Shown here piece after piece: positions 23,002-38,549 of a DNA stretch of 64,000 nt; position 1 is the first letter of the stretch; each line of letters starts with the position of its first letter. Source of the stretch: Hirudo medicinalis. Lineage: Eukaryota; Annelida; Clitellata; Hirudinida; Hirudinidae. The stretch covers positions 85,471 through 149,470 of the forward strand of contig MPNW01000357.1 of assembly GCA_011800805.1 (NCBI GenBank), written 5' to 3'. The position numbers and the translations under genes are program-made. The notes under the pieces were generated by a model. It did not search any database. It had not been told where the DNA came from and saw nothing but the letters and a program-made list of their open reading frames with translations.

Positions 23002-25900
23002 CATATCTGAGGTTGACGACCACTAATCTTTATCCATCGACGGTTCTAAGCAAGCAATCTGCCCACCTCTTCTGTCCATCCACCCATCCAGCCACCAAAC
23101 CATTCACTGACCACCCGCAAAAAAATTTACTCATTTACTCGATAGTTCTCGGAGGACTCCTACAAAACAGAGTTCATTGAATCTCGCTAACAATTCACCG
23201 CTGGCTTCACCAACCCATACGCATCATGGGTAGCGTAATTCAAATGCACATGCACATAACATTCACATGCACATAACATTCACATGCACATGCACTAACA
23301 TTCACATGCACATCCACATGCACATAACATTAACATGAACATTGTCAAGCATAGGTTCACACATCGAGAATCCAAAAACTCACGTGGATGCTCCAGGTGA
23401 CGTAAAAAAAGTTGTAGGGAAAACCTCGGGAATTGTTATCTCTTCCTGTTACCCCCCTCCGACCAAAAGAACCGAGATGGTGTCGGTGTCTCGTGCTAAG
23501 AGGAATTTATAATTGGTTCTTATTGCTTCTTTATGCACAATACTATCCCGGTGTAAGGTGTAATGTTTCTAGAAGAATAAGGTTGGAAGGGAGGAATGGT
23601 GGAGGTTAATGGGTGTCCTGTCCATGAACAACTGACCGTGAAGAATGTGGATGATGACATGCACCACGTCGACGATGATGCCGATGGTGATAATGAACGA
23701 GGGATTGAACACATAAAAGTGGCTCCTAAGTTTAACACAAACGTCAAAAACAAAATCAACGACGCTCTGAGAACCGACTAAACCGACGGTCTTAAAAACT
23801 AAAAAACACTCGACAAGCTTTTAATGCGAACCTTTAAATCCACTTTTAAACACAGTACTTCCGGAGAAAAAAAGAAAGAAGGCGACGAAAATGTCGACCG
23901 GTTGTCTCTGAGGCAAGTTGAGGTTTTGTGTAAAACTTCGTGTGGTTCAATGTTTTAGGCGGAGGTGTTTAATACACCTCTGACAGTTTAGTAAATTGAA
24001 AGATCAATTCATGCTGATTCAAAAGTATAATTATCGTTATGGTTATTGAGAAAGTGATGATGATGATGATGGTGGTGGTGGTGATGATGATGATGGTGGT
24101 GGTGGTGGTGGTGGTAATGGCGACTACGATGATGATGAACCTCGATGGTGATGACACATTTTATGCCACAGGTTCGTTTGTTTTGAAAAATGTACTTTTT
24201 CCACGTCTGAGAATTATCGCGAGGAGCGATGTTTTATCAATTATGCATCGTATTTCGGAAGACCAATAGAGTCCGACAAGACCGCTACTAGGATATCATT
24301 ACCATTACCAAGATATCATTATCATTACCGGCATCGGCATCATCATCATCATCATCGAATTCCATATCATTATCTTGGAGACTGCCATAGATATATCAAT
24401 ATTATGAACTCTATTACAATATTATGAAGTGTAACCATCGCTATAATTATCATCCTCCTCCTCATCGTCGTCGTCATCATCATCATCATAATCATCACCA
24501 CCACCACCATCATCATCACCTTGTTCGACCCACTCCGCATCACTTCTGTCATCTCCCAGCATCACCAGTGACCCCTAACGGTCGACTAAAGAGAAAATCC
24601 GAGCGGCTGAGAACATTTAAAGAAATCAACAACAGTCGTAAACGTAGCCCTGCCTGTCGTTAAGAGATAGTAAATGCTTGAAGTCTCTCTCCTTTGAATG
24701 GGTGGGGTGGGCGGGTGGATGATTGGGTGAATGCAGGGATTGACTGGTGAATGGATGACGAGTGGGTTGGTTGGTGTGTTGAATGATTGATTTGTGGATG
24801 GATGAACAAGTTAATGAATGAAAGAGAGAATGAATGAGCACGTGATGAGCACGTGAGAGTTGCACAGCAATTCCGGAAGGGGATTTATTTCGGTCGAGTC
24901 AAAATAAAACAAATGCCTTACAAATCCAAGTAACATCGTCTCGAGCTGATGATCGAACACACGACCATCGGGCCGAATTGCTCCAATCTCCTGGTGTCAA
25001 AGATCAACTTTACTGATTGAGGTCATCTCATTTGAGGTGCAGAAACCGATCTCAGTCTATCCTCCATCGGAGTGATACAATAACAGTAATAAAAAATAAA
25101 GTACAGCAGCCAATTAAATTAGAAATTATCCTTATTAACTGATTGGCGGTCGATTCAAATTCAGTGCTGCTGCTACGAACATATGAACATAGATACCACT
25201 AAAAATTGTTATAATACTAACAACAAATTAACAATTGTCATCAATGAAAATATTACTACTAATAGTACTAAGTACTTGTCATCGTTATTGTTAGTTAATA
25301 ATTATCCTGACCAAATATTAACAATTACTAATAACGTCTAGATCTTGCACTCAAGACCAAACATACCCACGCAATTGTTTTCTCAGGTCCATCTGTTCAA
25401 CTGCGTGACATTGCGTGTATTTTTCAGAATACATCATCGCATACAAATACTGTTTCAAACACATTGTTTCTCCCTTGTAATTGCTCTCAAAATAAGACAT
25501 TCATCATTCAGCACAACAATTAGTGGTTAATTGTTTAATTAAATTGGATTAAGTGATAGAAATATTGAAACCAGTGTTTCAGCCAAACCCAATGCCCAAA
25601 ACAACATTTCCTACAAGATATTATTAATATATATAAATAAGATATTATACTTAATTAAGATAATATTGTTATGTAAATAAGATATTATACTTACATTCCA
25701 TATAGTTATATTCACAACAGCACACGTTTCAGGTGAATAGTTCAACTTTAGCAAGATGAGTGCAAACCTCTGACAGGAAAGAAATGCACATCTGCCAAAT
25801 AAATTTTCTTGCATGAAAAAATAATATGGACATCAAGCAACAGACTTTCACAACACGCTTATTACTTTATTGATCTCTTTAAATAAACAGACAAATGTAC
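21961..25900. other. Non-coding interval with simple repeats
   Basis: Holds a (TTA)n tract at 22970-23000, a minisatellite at 23241-23341, GAT/GTG repeats at 24050-24130, ATC repeats at 24335-24360 and 24450-24520, and GGAT/TGAA-like sequence at 24710-24835. I recognise no exon. Confidence 0.6.
23241..23341. repeat. CACATGCACATAACATT minisatellite
   Basis: Five to six imperfect copies of a unit built from CACATGCACATAACATT, some lacking ATA or with an extra CACATG. Confidence 0.85.
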
Positions 25901-26345
25901 ATGACCGAACTCGTTGACGCGGAGAAACACCGAGGACCAAAAAAATGTAAAACAAGAGCAACCACTGAAACGTTGAATTGTTGAACGAGTCGAAGACGAC
26001 CGGTCGAACGTCTTAAGTTGACAAAAAAGTTGAATCAAACATTAAAGAAGCAACTACAAATCTGCAACCACGAATTGCAAATGCTTCCGATTCAAATTTC
26101 ATTTTTTTTGTGTGCAAACATCCTTGAAATGGTAAATGAAGTTCAACTTTAAGAATGAGAGAAAATAACTTCTGGCAAAAAACAAGTGCATCGAAAGGGA
26201 AACATGTCTGAAAAGTAATCCGTTCCAATGTGCAAAAATAGTTTTTCTTTTTCAAATCCATCTCGAAAATGAGAAATCAGCAGTAAATAAACATTGTAGC
26301 CGTGCGAGGAGAGGTTTTTAAACTGTTAGTCATTTAATCGAAGCG

Positions 26346-26367
26346 AGGTCACAAGGTCAAAAGGTCA
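26346..26367 (+). promoter_or_regulatory. Triple AGGTCA direct repeat, spacing 2 (possible nuclear-receptor site)
   Basis: Three perfect AGGTCA hexamers at 26346, 26354 and 26362, each separated by 2 bp (CA, AA). Direct repeats of AGGTCA with a 2-bp spacer (DR2) are classic binding sites for RXR/RAR-type nuclear receptors. The site lies about 640 bp downstream of the KDM4 stop codon. Chance occurrence cannot be excluded. Confidence 0.4.
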
Positions 26368-27003
26368 AGCAAATTAAACCGTTACCAAGGAAACGGCGTT
26401 GCTTACCTGAGAACCCTGTTGCGGTGAGTCAAAAAGCGAGGTAAGATCTCGACTACGGAGGTCGGGCGATGAAGGTCGACCGTTGATGGGTTCCCATCGA
26501 CAACGCATTAATACTGTCGGTGCTAACACGTGCACTTAATAACGCCATCGATGAAGTCGATATTAGAATGTCGAAGGTTGTCGATGAATAGAAATGATGA
26601 GCTGCACACATACACACACATGTTCGTGCATCGCCACCGCTTAAAAATAAATCCATGGCTTTAATTAGTTCACCTGAAATCGCATTCGTAAAATAATCTG
26701 AATGTCATAACCTTTATTGCAAAGTCGTGCATTGAGAAGAGAATAAGATTTCAGATTTCTATGGTCATGCACGTTACATTAACTCGACGTTATCGTTCCT
26801 GGCATGAAATTCATCTCCATTAATTATGCAATTATATAAAACTTGCCGGTACTTTAGCGTTACAATGGGAAGCGGTGAAACGGCCTAAGCGAACGAACGA
26901 CTTTCAAACTTCAGTCAATTCTGTCAGCGCTCGCACGCAAGAGAAGCCGAACGCTCCCTCGTAATGCTGCCTTGTTTCAGAATTTCGGTTGCCGGAGAGT
27001 CGC

Positions 27004-30000
27004 TTACGAGTCACCGGGCCTGCCGCTGCCGAAGTCACCGGCCGCAGACGACGAGGATGACGGAGACGCCTTGACGAACGTCGCTCGAGGTGGATGGATG
27101 GCTTGTTGAGGCTGGCCCGAAGGACAGAGCGAGGCAAGAGTCTTCAGTCTGATATCTTGCATTCGTGCTCTGTCGACCATGGACTGAAGATGAACGAGAG
27201 GAGAAGCAGAGTCGACTACCCTATCGTTGCCCGACGTGGAAGCCCGATGCCGGGACTGCGCTCGAGCCTCGACGGCAGAAGGCAGATGCGTCAGACCGAC
27301 GCAGACTCCGAACACCGAACTGATGGAAGAATTTTGTAACAGGGAAGTCGGCACCCACACTTTCTCGCACTTGAAGATGCCCGAAAATGTGCGGAGTTTG
27401 GCGTCGGTTTTCTTCGAGGGGTCTTCCACGACGGAAGCGGACGATTTGCTTTCGCCGGTCAGCGGCTGGGTGCTGTCCGTGTCGCTGGAATGTGAACTGT
27501 CGAGATATCCCTGAGTGCTGTCTTCTGTGTCGATCGAGCATGGTTTGAGCAATTTACAGTCAGAAGTGGCAGGAGTTGCAACCACTGAGCTTGAGGAGGA
27601 GCAGATGCTGAGATCTTCTGCCGGTTGGATCTTCCTCTTGCGACCCCTCTTTGCTTTTGGTTTTTCTTCGTCTCCTTCGATGTGGATGGGAAGTCGTTTG
27701 GACATCATCATCCTCATTTTCATCTTCTTCTTTTCCTCAGGACTACAAGAGAATGTCTTGTTCGTTATGGTCAAAATAAAATAATTGAATATCATTACCA
27801 TCATCACTACAGAATGTTACAAATAGTATTTTCATCAACTAAATGTAATATAACAGTATTATTATGTAACATTTCATTAATTACAAAACCTCAAACAACT
27901 AGTCGATGGAAAAATGGGCAAACTTACTCAGCAATGACATAGCTAGGATCGCTAAACACCTGTCTTCCAATACCCCTGAGGGCATTCGGTCCGACCCCCT
28001 TGACGAGGCAGAAGTCGTCCTCGGGGTGGGGCGCGATGTCGAGGTCGTTCTCGAACAGCTCCAGCTTCTCCGGCTGGAAGCGTTTGACGAAGCACCGCAT
28101 GCTGAACCTGACCATCGACGGTCGACAGTCGCACTGGATGGCTCGCTTTCCGTATTCAATCCAGCGCATGGTCGCGAAGTTAGTGGACTCCGCACAGTTG
28201 AAGCCCGTGTTGAAGCCGGCATGATATGCGTACGGGAAACTGATGATGAAATCTCTCGGACCCTGTTGGATCTGTGGATAATCAATGTTAATAAAGTGAT
28301 TATTATTATTATTATTATTATTATCATTCAACCGGTCCTCGTTCGAGTGCTCGACATTTTCAAATCGCCGTGGTCGGCCTCGCGGTTATCTATTTAAGCG
28401 ACAACGAGAACCCACTTTGTTGTATGGAATGCCATTCTGTTGAAGGATGGATGGAGAGAGGAGGGTAGATTTGTGTCTCAGGAAGTTGGCACATCCCTTC
28501 TTTTCTTCAGGAAAGTAAGCTGAAGATGATGTTAATTGAAAAGATGTATGAACTGAATAGTAATAAAATAAGTATTGAAAAGATGTATGAACTGAATATT
28601 AATAAATTAAGTAGTGGCAGAAAGGAGAAACCACAACTTTCTAACTTGCCTATTACATTACTTGCTATTTTAAGAGACATGCAAATGATCAGGCATTCAT
28701 AAACAATCAAAAGCTGTGACCATTCCAAGCGAAGTATACTAAAGCAAATAAATAACGATGCACGTAATAAATAAAGACGATCAAACACGACTTAGGGCGA
28801 CGACATAATGTCTGAGATGAGTGAAATGCAAATAATATCGAGCAATGTTAACGCTTAACGAGAGGCGACGCGAAAATCCGACTCACACTCGGCCAGCCTC
28901 TCGAGCCTCCTGCCGTACTCTGTCGGCACGGCGTACCAGAACTTCGGCGCTCCGAAGTGAAGATAATTAATGGAGTAGAGGTCCATGTCCTCGGTGTGCC
29001 AAGGGAAGGAGCTTTTCCACATGCCGAAGTAGAGGTAGGTGGTGGTGACCCCCTCGATTTCGGTGTTGTAGTCCTCCTTGACCACGTCCAGTATGGTTCC
29101 GAGCCGAGCAGGGTTCCACAGGTCCTGGTCGGAATCATAGAGGGAGGAGGGCACGTCCGCCCCGTAGATGGCCGAGTTGAAGCAGACGTTCTTCCAGTAC
29201 TTTCTCTCGAGGGCATCCATGTCAGAGTCCACGTTTGGAGGTTTGTACCTAGTCAATGGATTTTAACATATTAACGTATTTTATGAGTAAATGAAATTTG
29301 TTGTTAATTATATACTATTCATCATTAGGAAGTATTAATGATGAATAATGAAAATGCAGTATGGCAAATAAGTTGAAATGTAGCTTACTGGTTAATAATA
29401 ATGAGATATGAGCCCTAAGCAATTCATAAACATTGGTGTGGTCGAACACAACTAGATTGATTTCTGAACGTTGACAGAGATATTGATTGATGTTGACAAA
29501 ATAAATTTAATGCGAAAAAAGCAGGTCATCCGTGAGCAGGTTTACGTTCTTTTGGATGTGCATTTTAAACACTAAAAATTGTGTTATATAAGCCTTCTTG
29601 TGTTTTTGACTGTTCATCAAAACTTCAACCAATCTATCTATCAATCAACCAATCAACCTATCTATCAATCATCTAAGAAAAAGCAATAAGTCATTAATTT
29701 GAGGTTTCAATAATGTGTGCTGAATCAGGATGTCACATGGAAATATTACTAAGTAGGGGATGTCTTAAAAATGCATATTACATGATGCAACCTTTCCATG
29801 ATTTCATGAAAAAATCAACTTTTGAAAATAACATAGTGATTTATTTATGACAAATAAATCAACTCTGATAAAATGAGTTCAAATGATAAGATGAATGATG
29901 TTTACAAAAACTGATTATGACATTGACGATGGTCAGCTTAAACAACATTTTAAAAATGGATCATGTGGCGATCGTCGTTAATAATCCAAGCGTTGCAGTA

Positions 30001-30771
30001 AATGGTGATAATGGGTTTCGACTGTCATCATCCCATTTAAAACTTGAGCGAGGTTATCATATCTGACCTCAGAGATAACAAAAGGTGAAAAGCTAAAATT
30101 AGATTCACTCACTTCCTGCTATTAGCCAGAGTCTGGAAATCCTTGACATGCATGGCCTTTCTAGATTTGTTATATTGCTGATACTTTCCCTGACTCCCTA
30201 CAACTGTCTGCTTAATGGGGAAGGGAATGGTGACATCAATGTCATCATAGCCCCCCTTCCGAGGCACCCAACTGTCTGGCGGCACTACCTGACAATGCAC
30301 AAATGCAATGGGATAACATCACAATGTTGAATGGAATAAATGCACTCTCTGATGTAATTTGTGATAATGCGAGATTATCTTATTAGGTTGTATTTACTGA
30401 CTAATTATTTAATAGTTATTTTCGAGACAAGTGGTTGACTAAAACATTTGACCAAAATGCCTTCTGAACAAAAAATAATGTAGGTTAATGTGGATCATTG
30501 GTTTTAATTTGATCGTTCTGCATTAATCGCTTCATCGATTAAAGAGAACGTGAATGTTCGAACCGTTTGTAATATTAAGTCACGTAGGCCACCTGAATTC
30601 AAAGATTACGAGAACATGTAGCAACATTACCTTTGCTATGCCTGCTTTATGGGCTCCGGTTGATTCCATGTATTCGATGTACCTGGTAAAATCCTTGAAT
30701 TCTTCCTCGGTGGGATAAAATGTCATAATCTGCGGATACGCCGCTTTCTCCATAATCGGTTCCATTTGCAT
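27004..30771 (-). CDS. KDM4: KDM4-type JmjC histone lysine demethylase, short form without PHD/Tudor domains
   Basis: Nuclear Fe(II)/2-oxoglutarate dioxygenase; KDM4 enzymes remove methyl groups from H3K9me3/me2 and H3K36me3/me2. Six exons: 30771-30631, 30288-30113, 29248-28887, 28519-28416, 28271-27928, 27742-27004. Phases close throughout and give 621 residues. JmjN covers residues about 15-60 ([14 protein letters not shown]). In JmjC the iron ligands are H190 and E192 (WHTED) and H278 (YHAGFN). 2-OG contacts Y134, N200 and K208 are present, and the KDM4-specific zinc site C236, H242, C308, C310 is intact. An active enzyme is therefore expected. After residue about 350 the protein is Ser-, Lys- and Met-rich with basic [11 protein letters not shown], and there are no PHD or Tudor domains, as in insect KDM4s and mammalian KDM4D. 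Near the end, GTAAGC at the stop could act as a donor, so an alternative 3' end is possible. Met codons 1, 3 and 7 all could start. Confidence 0.95.
28538..28613. repeat. About 38-bp tandem duplication in a KDM4 intron
   Basis: Two near-identical copies of TTGAAAAGATGTATGAACTG followed by AATA(G/T)TAATAAAxTAAGTA, side by side just upstream of the exon at 28519-28416. Confidence 0.8.
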
Positions 30772-32277
30772 TTTTAATTTTTACCCTAATTACCGGTTGC
30801 AAAAGTTTTAATTCCGACAGATCAAAATTACAGTGTTCTATCTACCACGACGTGCAACAATAGACATGTAAACAAAAGTTCATCGCATCGGCCGGGTCGC
30901 CATAACATGGCAACCGTTCAGTTCCAAACAAACAAAATCTTACTGAACTTTAAAATTTAAAATTAAGCAAGAGACAATATAATAACAAAAACAATAAAAT
31001 CGCATTGTGTAAATTGATTTTGCATTTTCCATTTTAATCCACCGTTTTTTGCAAAGCAAAAAAGTTTGATATTTGAGAGTTAAGAATTGTTTTTATTCAT
31101 TTAATTATTTTTTATTGATTTATTTAAAAATTACCAATGCCCAGTTTTACCCTTAAACCATTTCTAGAATAAAATTAATCTTAATTCTAATTATCATTGC
31201 CGTTAAAATACACTATCGTCACTACACCCACTAAGCAGCCGTCCGTTAATTATGTCAACAAAATAGGGCGAGGAGGGGGTTTGAAAAAGTCTGACAATTC
31301 TTGACAAGGGGTTGTTCAAGATTAATTAACGTCACGTTTTTTGTGACAAAAGATCTAAATTGTAACAGATTGATTTATAAAAATTACTGTTAGTAATTGT
31401 AATTTGCATTTTGAAATTGTATCTCAGAGATTCATTCCGCCACCAATTCCAGTTTACCAAGATAGTGCCTTAAAGCACAAATTAACCTCATTCAATCCAA
31501 AGTCTCTAAAAATTGTGGTATTTTGTCTCGTATCACAGCTTATCGTATCACATTGAAAAATTTTTCTTTAAAACTTCATTCATTCTTTATTATTCTCTTA
31601 TCCATCCATACTTATCATATTGTAACATTGCTTAGGCGTCCAATTACCTTTCTCGTTTAAAATAATTACATAGTATTCCAACAAGATCACAACGTATCCT
31701 TCTCCGCCTTCATCCTTTGTCATCAACACGGCCCTTGTTTATTAGCAATAAAATTCTTAAGATTTATCAACTAAATGTATTTCAAATAAGCTTGTCAATA
31801 TATAAATATTCCCAAAATATATTAAACGTGTTAAGACTTACATTCTTACAAATTACGAAATAACTTTCGTCCAGATCACCAACGTACAACTTTGAAATCA
31901 TTTTCATAAAATGCTCAGTTCCTTGGATTTATCTTAAAATAATATACCGATTGAAATTGAGTCATCCACCTCACCCTCAATTTTCAAATGATTATATAAA
32001 TCACATTTACTCACCGCATAATATTGATTTATTGATTTATTTCTGCAAATAACAACGCAACTTTTATATGTTCACATTTATTTGTATAACTGTATAATAT
32101 AATAAGTTATGTAGCTTCTGCATGGGTGGCCCAATTAGCGAGAACAGTGTTCCCTTTGGGCGGCCTTCGTGTGTCATCGGAGTTTTTTTGTATAAACTCG
32201 AATTTTGGCTTAGGTTTTCGTGTGTATAAGATGACCACAAGAAATGAATAATTCACAAATAGCAAAATAGAGTTGAT

Positions 32278-32437
32278 GACATTTTATTTTAACATTCGAC
32301 AAAAGCATTTAAAAATTTCCCATATGATCTATATAGTCCTTCAGTTCAGTCATCACTGACATTTTACTTTAACATTCGACAAAAGCATTTAAAAATTTCC
32401 CATACGATCTATATAGTCCTTCAGTTCAGTCATCACT
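32278..32437. repeat. 80-bp tandem duplication
   Basis: Unit 32278-32357 is repeated at 32358-32437 with only two visible differences (T/C each). Both contain AACATTCGACAAAAGCATTT and CTATATAGTCCTTCAGTTCA. The low divergence implies a recent duplication. Confidence 0.92.
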
Positions 32438-32699
32438 GCTTGAACAGATTTGCAAAACCTCGACGTTGGTTCATGAGTCATGTTGAAGAAGCACATTCAA
32501 TAACACCAACAATGAGGTCATGGACCTAACATATTAACACCTGTTTATAAAAAAAATATCGGCCAATTCGAGTGGCTGCCAAACGACAGAAAGCAGTTAT
32601 TGCACACACAAAAATCTGATATTTGATGTGCTGAATGGTTAGATGAAGATGATGTTGATTTCTGCATTGGATTATTCCTAACTAACAACAAAATAGTTT

Positions 32700-32880
32700 T
32701 ATCAATAGTTTCGCATTTAGCCGGTCTGTTTCCACGTCACTCATCTCCGCCCTCAAAACCTTCCTCTTCAGAGAAAGCTTCCCTCTACATTAGTGGTCTT
32801 GAAGTTCTGTTGAACGTACGCCTCTCTAATCAAACTCTGTGTCGTTATCGTTATCGTTATTTGTCTGGTTTATCAGTTTA
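32700..32880 (+). pseudogene. LINE (L2/CR1-like) 3'-end fragment
   Basis: A frame reads STSLISALKTFLFRESF, the common C-terminal end of L2/CR1 reverse transcriptases (compare LHLKRLLKTHLF at about 21850). It is followed closely by a (CGTTAT)n tail, as LINE 3' ends often carry. No more of the element is visible. Confidence 0.55.
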
Positions 32881-33988
32881 AAAAATTGATGGAAACGATG
32901 AATCCGATACTATGCCTGTTGTCATAGTAGAGGAACATTTGACTTACCCATAGGAAGATGATAGAAGCTGACATTTAAAAAATTGACAATAATATTCAGT
33001 TAAACAATTATTTTACTTATCTTCAAAATAGAAGTCACACGTTGAAAGTATTACAAGGTAAAAATAAAAAATTGTAAAACAAAACATTTTTTGTGGGGGA
33101 TGACGTTAACTTTTCGATATAATTTTGATAGTGGGGTCTTAGGAAGTTTGACAGTTGTCGACAAGGGGGAGGGGATCAAAAATTACCTTAAACAACGTTG
33201 ACATAATTAATGTACGACCCCTAAAGGTCTTGCCGTGGCATGGTGGTGCCCCTAACGTAGTGTCATTGCTCAACACGCTGTGTTGAAATTGTAAATTGAC
33301 AAGCTTGTTATAGTTCAGTCAAGTATTTCTTTTTGAAGATAATTGATATATTTGTTAGGATGTGTCTAAAGCTGTCAAAATATCTCATGTGCTCCTATTG
33401 TAAAGTGAAAATAGCATAGGTTTGACCCAAAGCAACCTCAAGTCTGATCGTTGAACTCGTCGATGGTTCTGCTCAATCAGGTCTTTCTACAATCTACATG
33501 CGGTTACTGATTTCATTACCATCACGGATCTTAATATATATTATGGATATTTTAGTGTCACATCATCCAATCAAAATTATTTCCAGAGCCAACACAAACT
33601 AACTAAACACTAAAAATTAAAGCTGCATTCTACTACAACATCATGAAGATCAAATCCATGGAATGTATGGCACTCTGGCAAGCAAATAAGTCTCTAGTGA
33701 ATTTTCCATGCCAGTATTAAGCCAATTTGATGACTTTACCAAGAACTTACACAAAATAAGTCAGAAAAACACATTCTTCAGGATGCTTTTAACAAGAAGT
33801 GAGTGGCTAAGCCACGTTTAATGGCAAACAATGTTTTAGTTTTCAGACTTAAGGAACAATGAATTCACTCTTTTTCAGAGCAATATTTTGTGATGCGTCA
33901 ATGACAAGGAAGGAAGGCAAAGCAAGCATTTAATTCTTTCTCGGTTGTCTCTTCCTCTCCTTCCTCCATCCATCAATCGATGAACGAG

Positions 33989-37070
<3,082 letters not shown>

Positions 37071-37265
37071 CTTCGGTTTATTTAAAGTGTTGCGCGGATG
37101 AAAAACAAATTGCTACTGAAGAATAGCTAAATGATGGCGAATTTTCTTTGCCCGTCGCAGATATTTTCTGAAGAAATCAGCTGAAAACGAAGAGCGATAA
37201 TAACCGCTTCTCCTATTACTAAGCATAACAATGAAGACATTAGATGCAATAAATAAAATTAAATC

Positions 37266-38421
37266 TCACCCTCTAAAATAAATTATATAAACTGTAACAC
37301 CGATGCAAGCAAGAATCCCAGCTGCAATAAAAATGTAAAAGCATGCGCACATTATTTTTAATGTTATCAATTTCCATTAATATTGTCAATGCCTCAGATC
37401 CTTCACAATTAAACAGTTTCCAAGCCTCTGGGATATCAGTGAGACAGGACTTTGTATTAAACTTTAGTTTGAGTTTGTAAGCTTGCTTACAGTAAATGCT
37501 CCAACTTAACACAATTTAAACCAACTTTTTACAGTTATGCTATCGATCAGACGTCTCAGTTGTTATGAGATCGAACTAATTCATGAAATTAAGATCACAT
37601 TAACTTTGTTCTGTTACCTAGGTCGCCACATTACATTGTTTTAAAATGAAAATCTTATTGCGAAGTAAACAGCATAGCCCATCAGCATAATTAGTGTCTA
37701 AAAATAGACGTCCAGTTTGTGGTCATCTTCCACTATCATATTTCGACAATCATATGGTAAGAACACCTTAGATTTTTTACAACATAAATCTATTAATTTA
37801 AACGCATGATAAATGTAAACGTTATCAAGGTCAGGCGATTGAATGAAAAATATCATAAAAATCGGATCAATTGAAGCCAATAACTTTGGTGACAATGCGG
37901 TGACAAGCACGAAAAAAGGAGGAAAAACTGCAATTTTAACGCAGTAGAACGCAATTCAATAGCGTCGTTAGCATTAGTTAAATCCATCTAACTAGCCGTA
38001 ATGCAAATTTTAATTTAGAAAGGTTTCACAGTGTTTAAATCGTTACCAAAAATCAAGAAAACATCAAGTCATTTTCAAATTATATTCGAAGATTTGATAC
38101 ATTTCAAGGTCGCCACCATGACGAATGCTTATTCTCATAAGATTTCTTATGCTTAGTTTTTTTTCTCTCCTTACATTAATTAAATAATGCTGATCTAATC
38201 TGAATATAAATGAAGACGAATTTACCTAATTCATACAAATACAGATGGAAGACCCTTGGACGGAAGGCTTCTGAGCCTCGATAATTATTCTCCTCTGGTG
38301 TCAGTAGTGATTGCATCACTCCTACAATTTAAATAAAAATATTCAAATGAAACTGAAGGACAAATCATTTCTAAATATAAACCTTGCATAAAACGTTAAG
38401 GCGTACTTTAGTATTACCCAT
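37266..38421 (-). CDS. 51-residue single-pass membrane microprotein
   Basis: Three exons: 38421-38418 (ATG G only), 38321-38226, 37321-37266. Donors GTAATA and GTAAAT, acceptors TTGTAG and TTGCAG, phases consistent, stop TGA at 37266-37268. The product begins MGVMQSLLTPEENNYRG, continues EAFRPRVFHLYLYEL and ends with a hydrophobic segment (residues about 31-48, AGILACIGVTVYIIYF) and RG. The split reading over two introns, with protein-like composition and a membrane segment, argues for a real gene. I do not recognise the family; a mitochondrial or ER small integral membrane protein would fit. The frame upstream of the ATG is open for about 40 codons (..YESIPNTAPTINGTKF) but has no ATG, so a longer N-terminus from another start cannot be excluded. 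It is divergent from TOM1, with 128 bp between start codons, and lies just upstream of COPS5 on the same strand. Confidence 0.65.
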
Positions 38422-38549
38422 AAACTTTGTCCCGTTGATTGTGGGAGCCGTGTTCGGAATGGACTCATAAGATTGATACTTAACGCTTATTTCAATTTCG
38501 TATATCAATTTGTCAGTTTTTATCTGATATTTTTGAAAAATTTTATACT
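38422..38549. promoter_or_regulatory. Putative bidirectional promoter, microprotein / TOM1
   Basis: Only 128 bp separate the two divergent start codons (38421 minus, 38550 plus), so the 5' UTRs and any core promoter elements must overlap or be shared. The sequence is AT-rich with a GTATAAAA-like run on the minus strand near 38540. No defined motif is claimed. Confidence 0.45.

Larger units (their letters stand above)
30772..33988. other. Intergenic: KDM4 upstream region and COPS5 downstream region
   Basis: AT-rich. It contains an 80-bp tandem duplication at 32278-32437 and a LINE 3' end at about 32700-32880. I recognise no exon. The KDM4 promoter must lie just above 30771 and the COPS5 3' UTR just below 33989, but no TATA box or clear poly(A) signal could be assigned. 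Confidence 0.55.

Noticed and set aside
23596..23781. 61-codon plus-strand ORF with an overlapping 79-codon minus-strand ORF
   Set aside because: Short, part GAT-repeat derived, no recognised family or splice partners.
19485..24520. CRISPR-like or satellite arrays
   Set aside because: The arrays are plain microsatellites or a short minisatellite without constant repeats separated by unique spacers; the genome is animal.
26899..27137. Alternative minus-strand frame (Arg-rich, 77 codons) over the KDM4 3' end
   Set aside because: It overlaps the confirmed KDM4 terminal exon in another frame and looks like a GC-driven shadow.
27004..27807. Independent 267-codon minus-strand gene starting [10 protein letters not shown]
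   Set aside because: The first codons lie in an intron; an acceptor at 27743 joins the frame in phase to the KDM4 JmjC exon.
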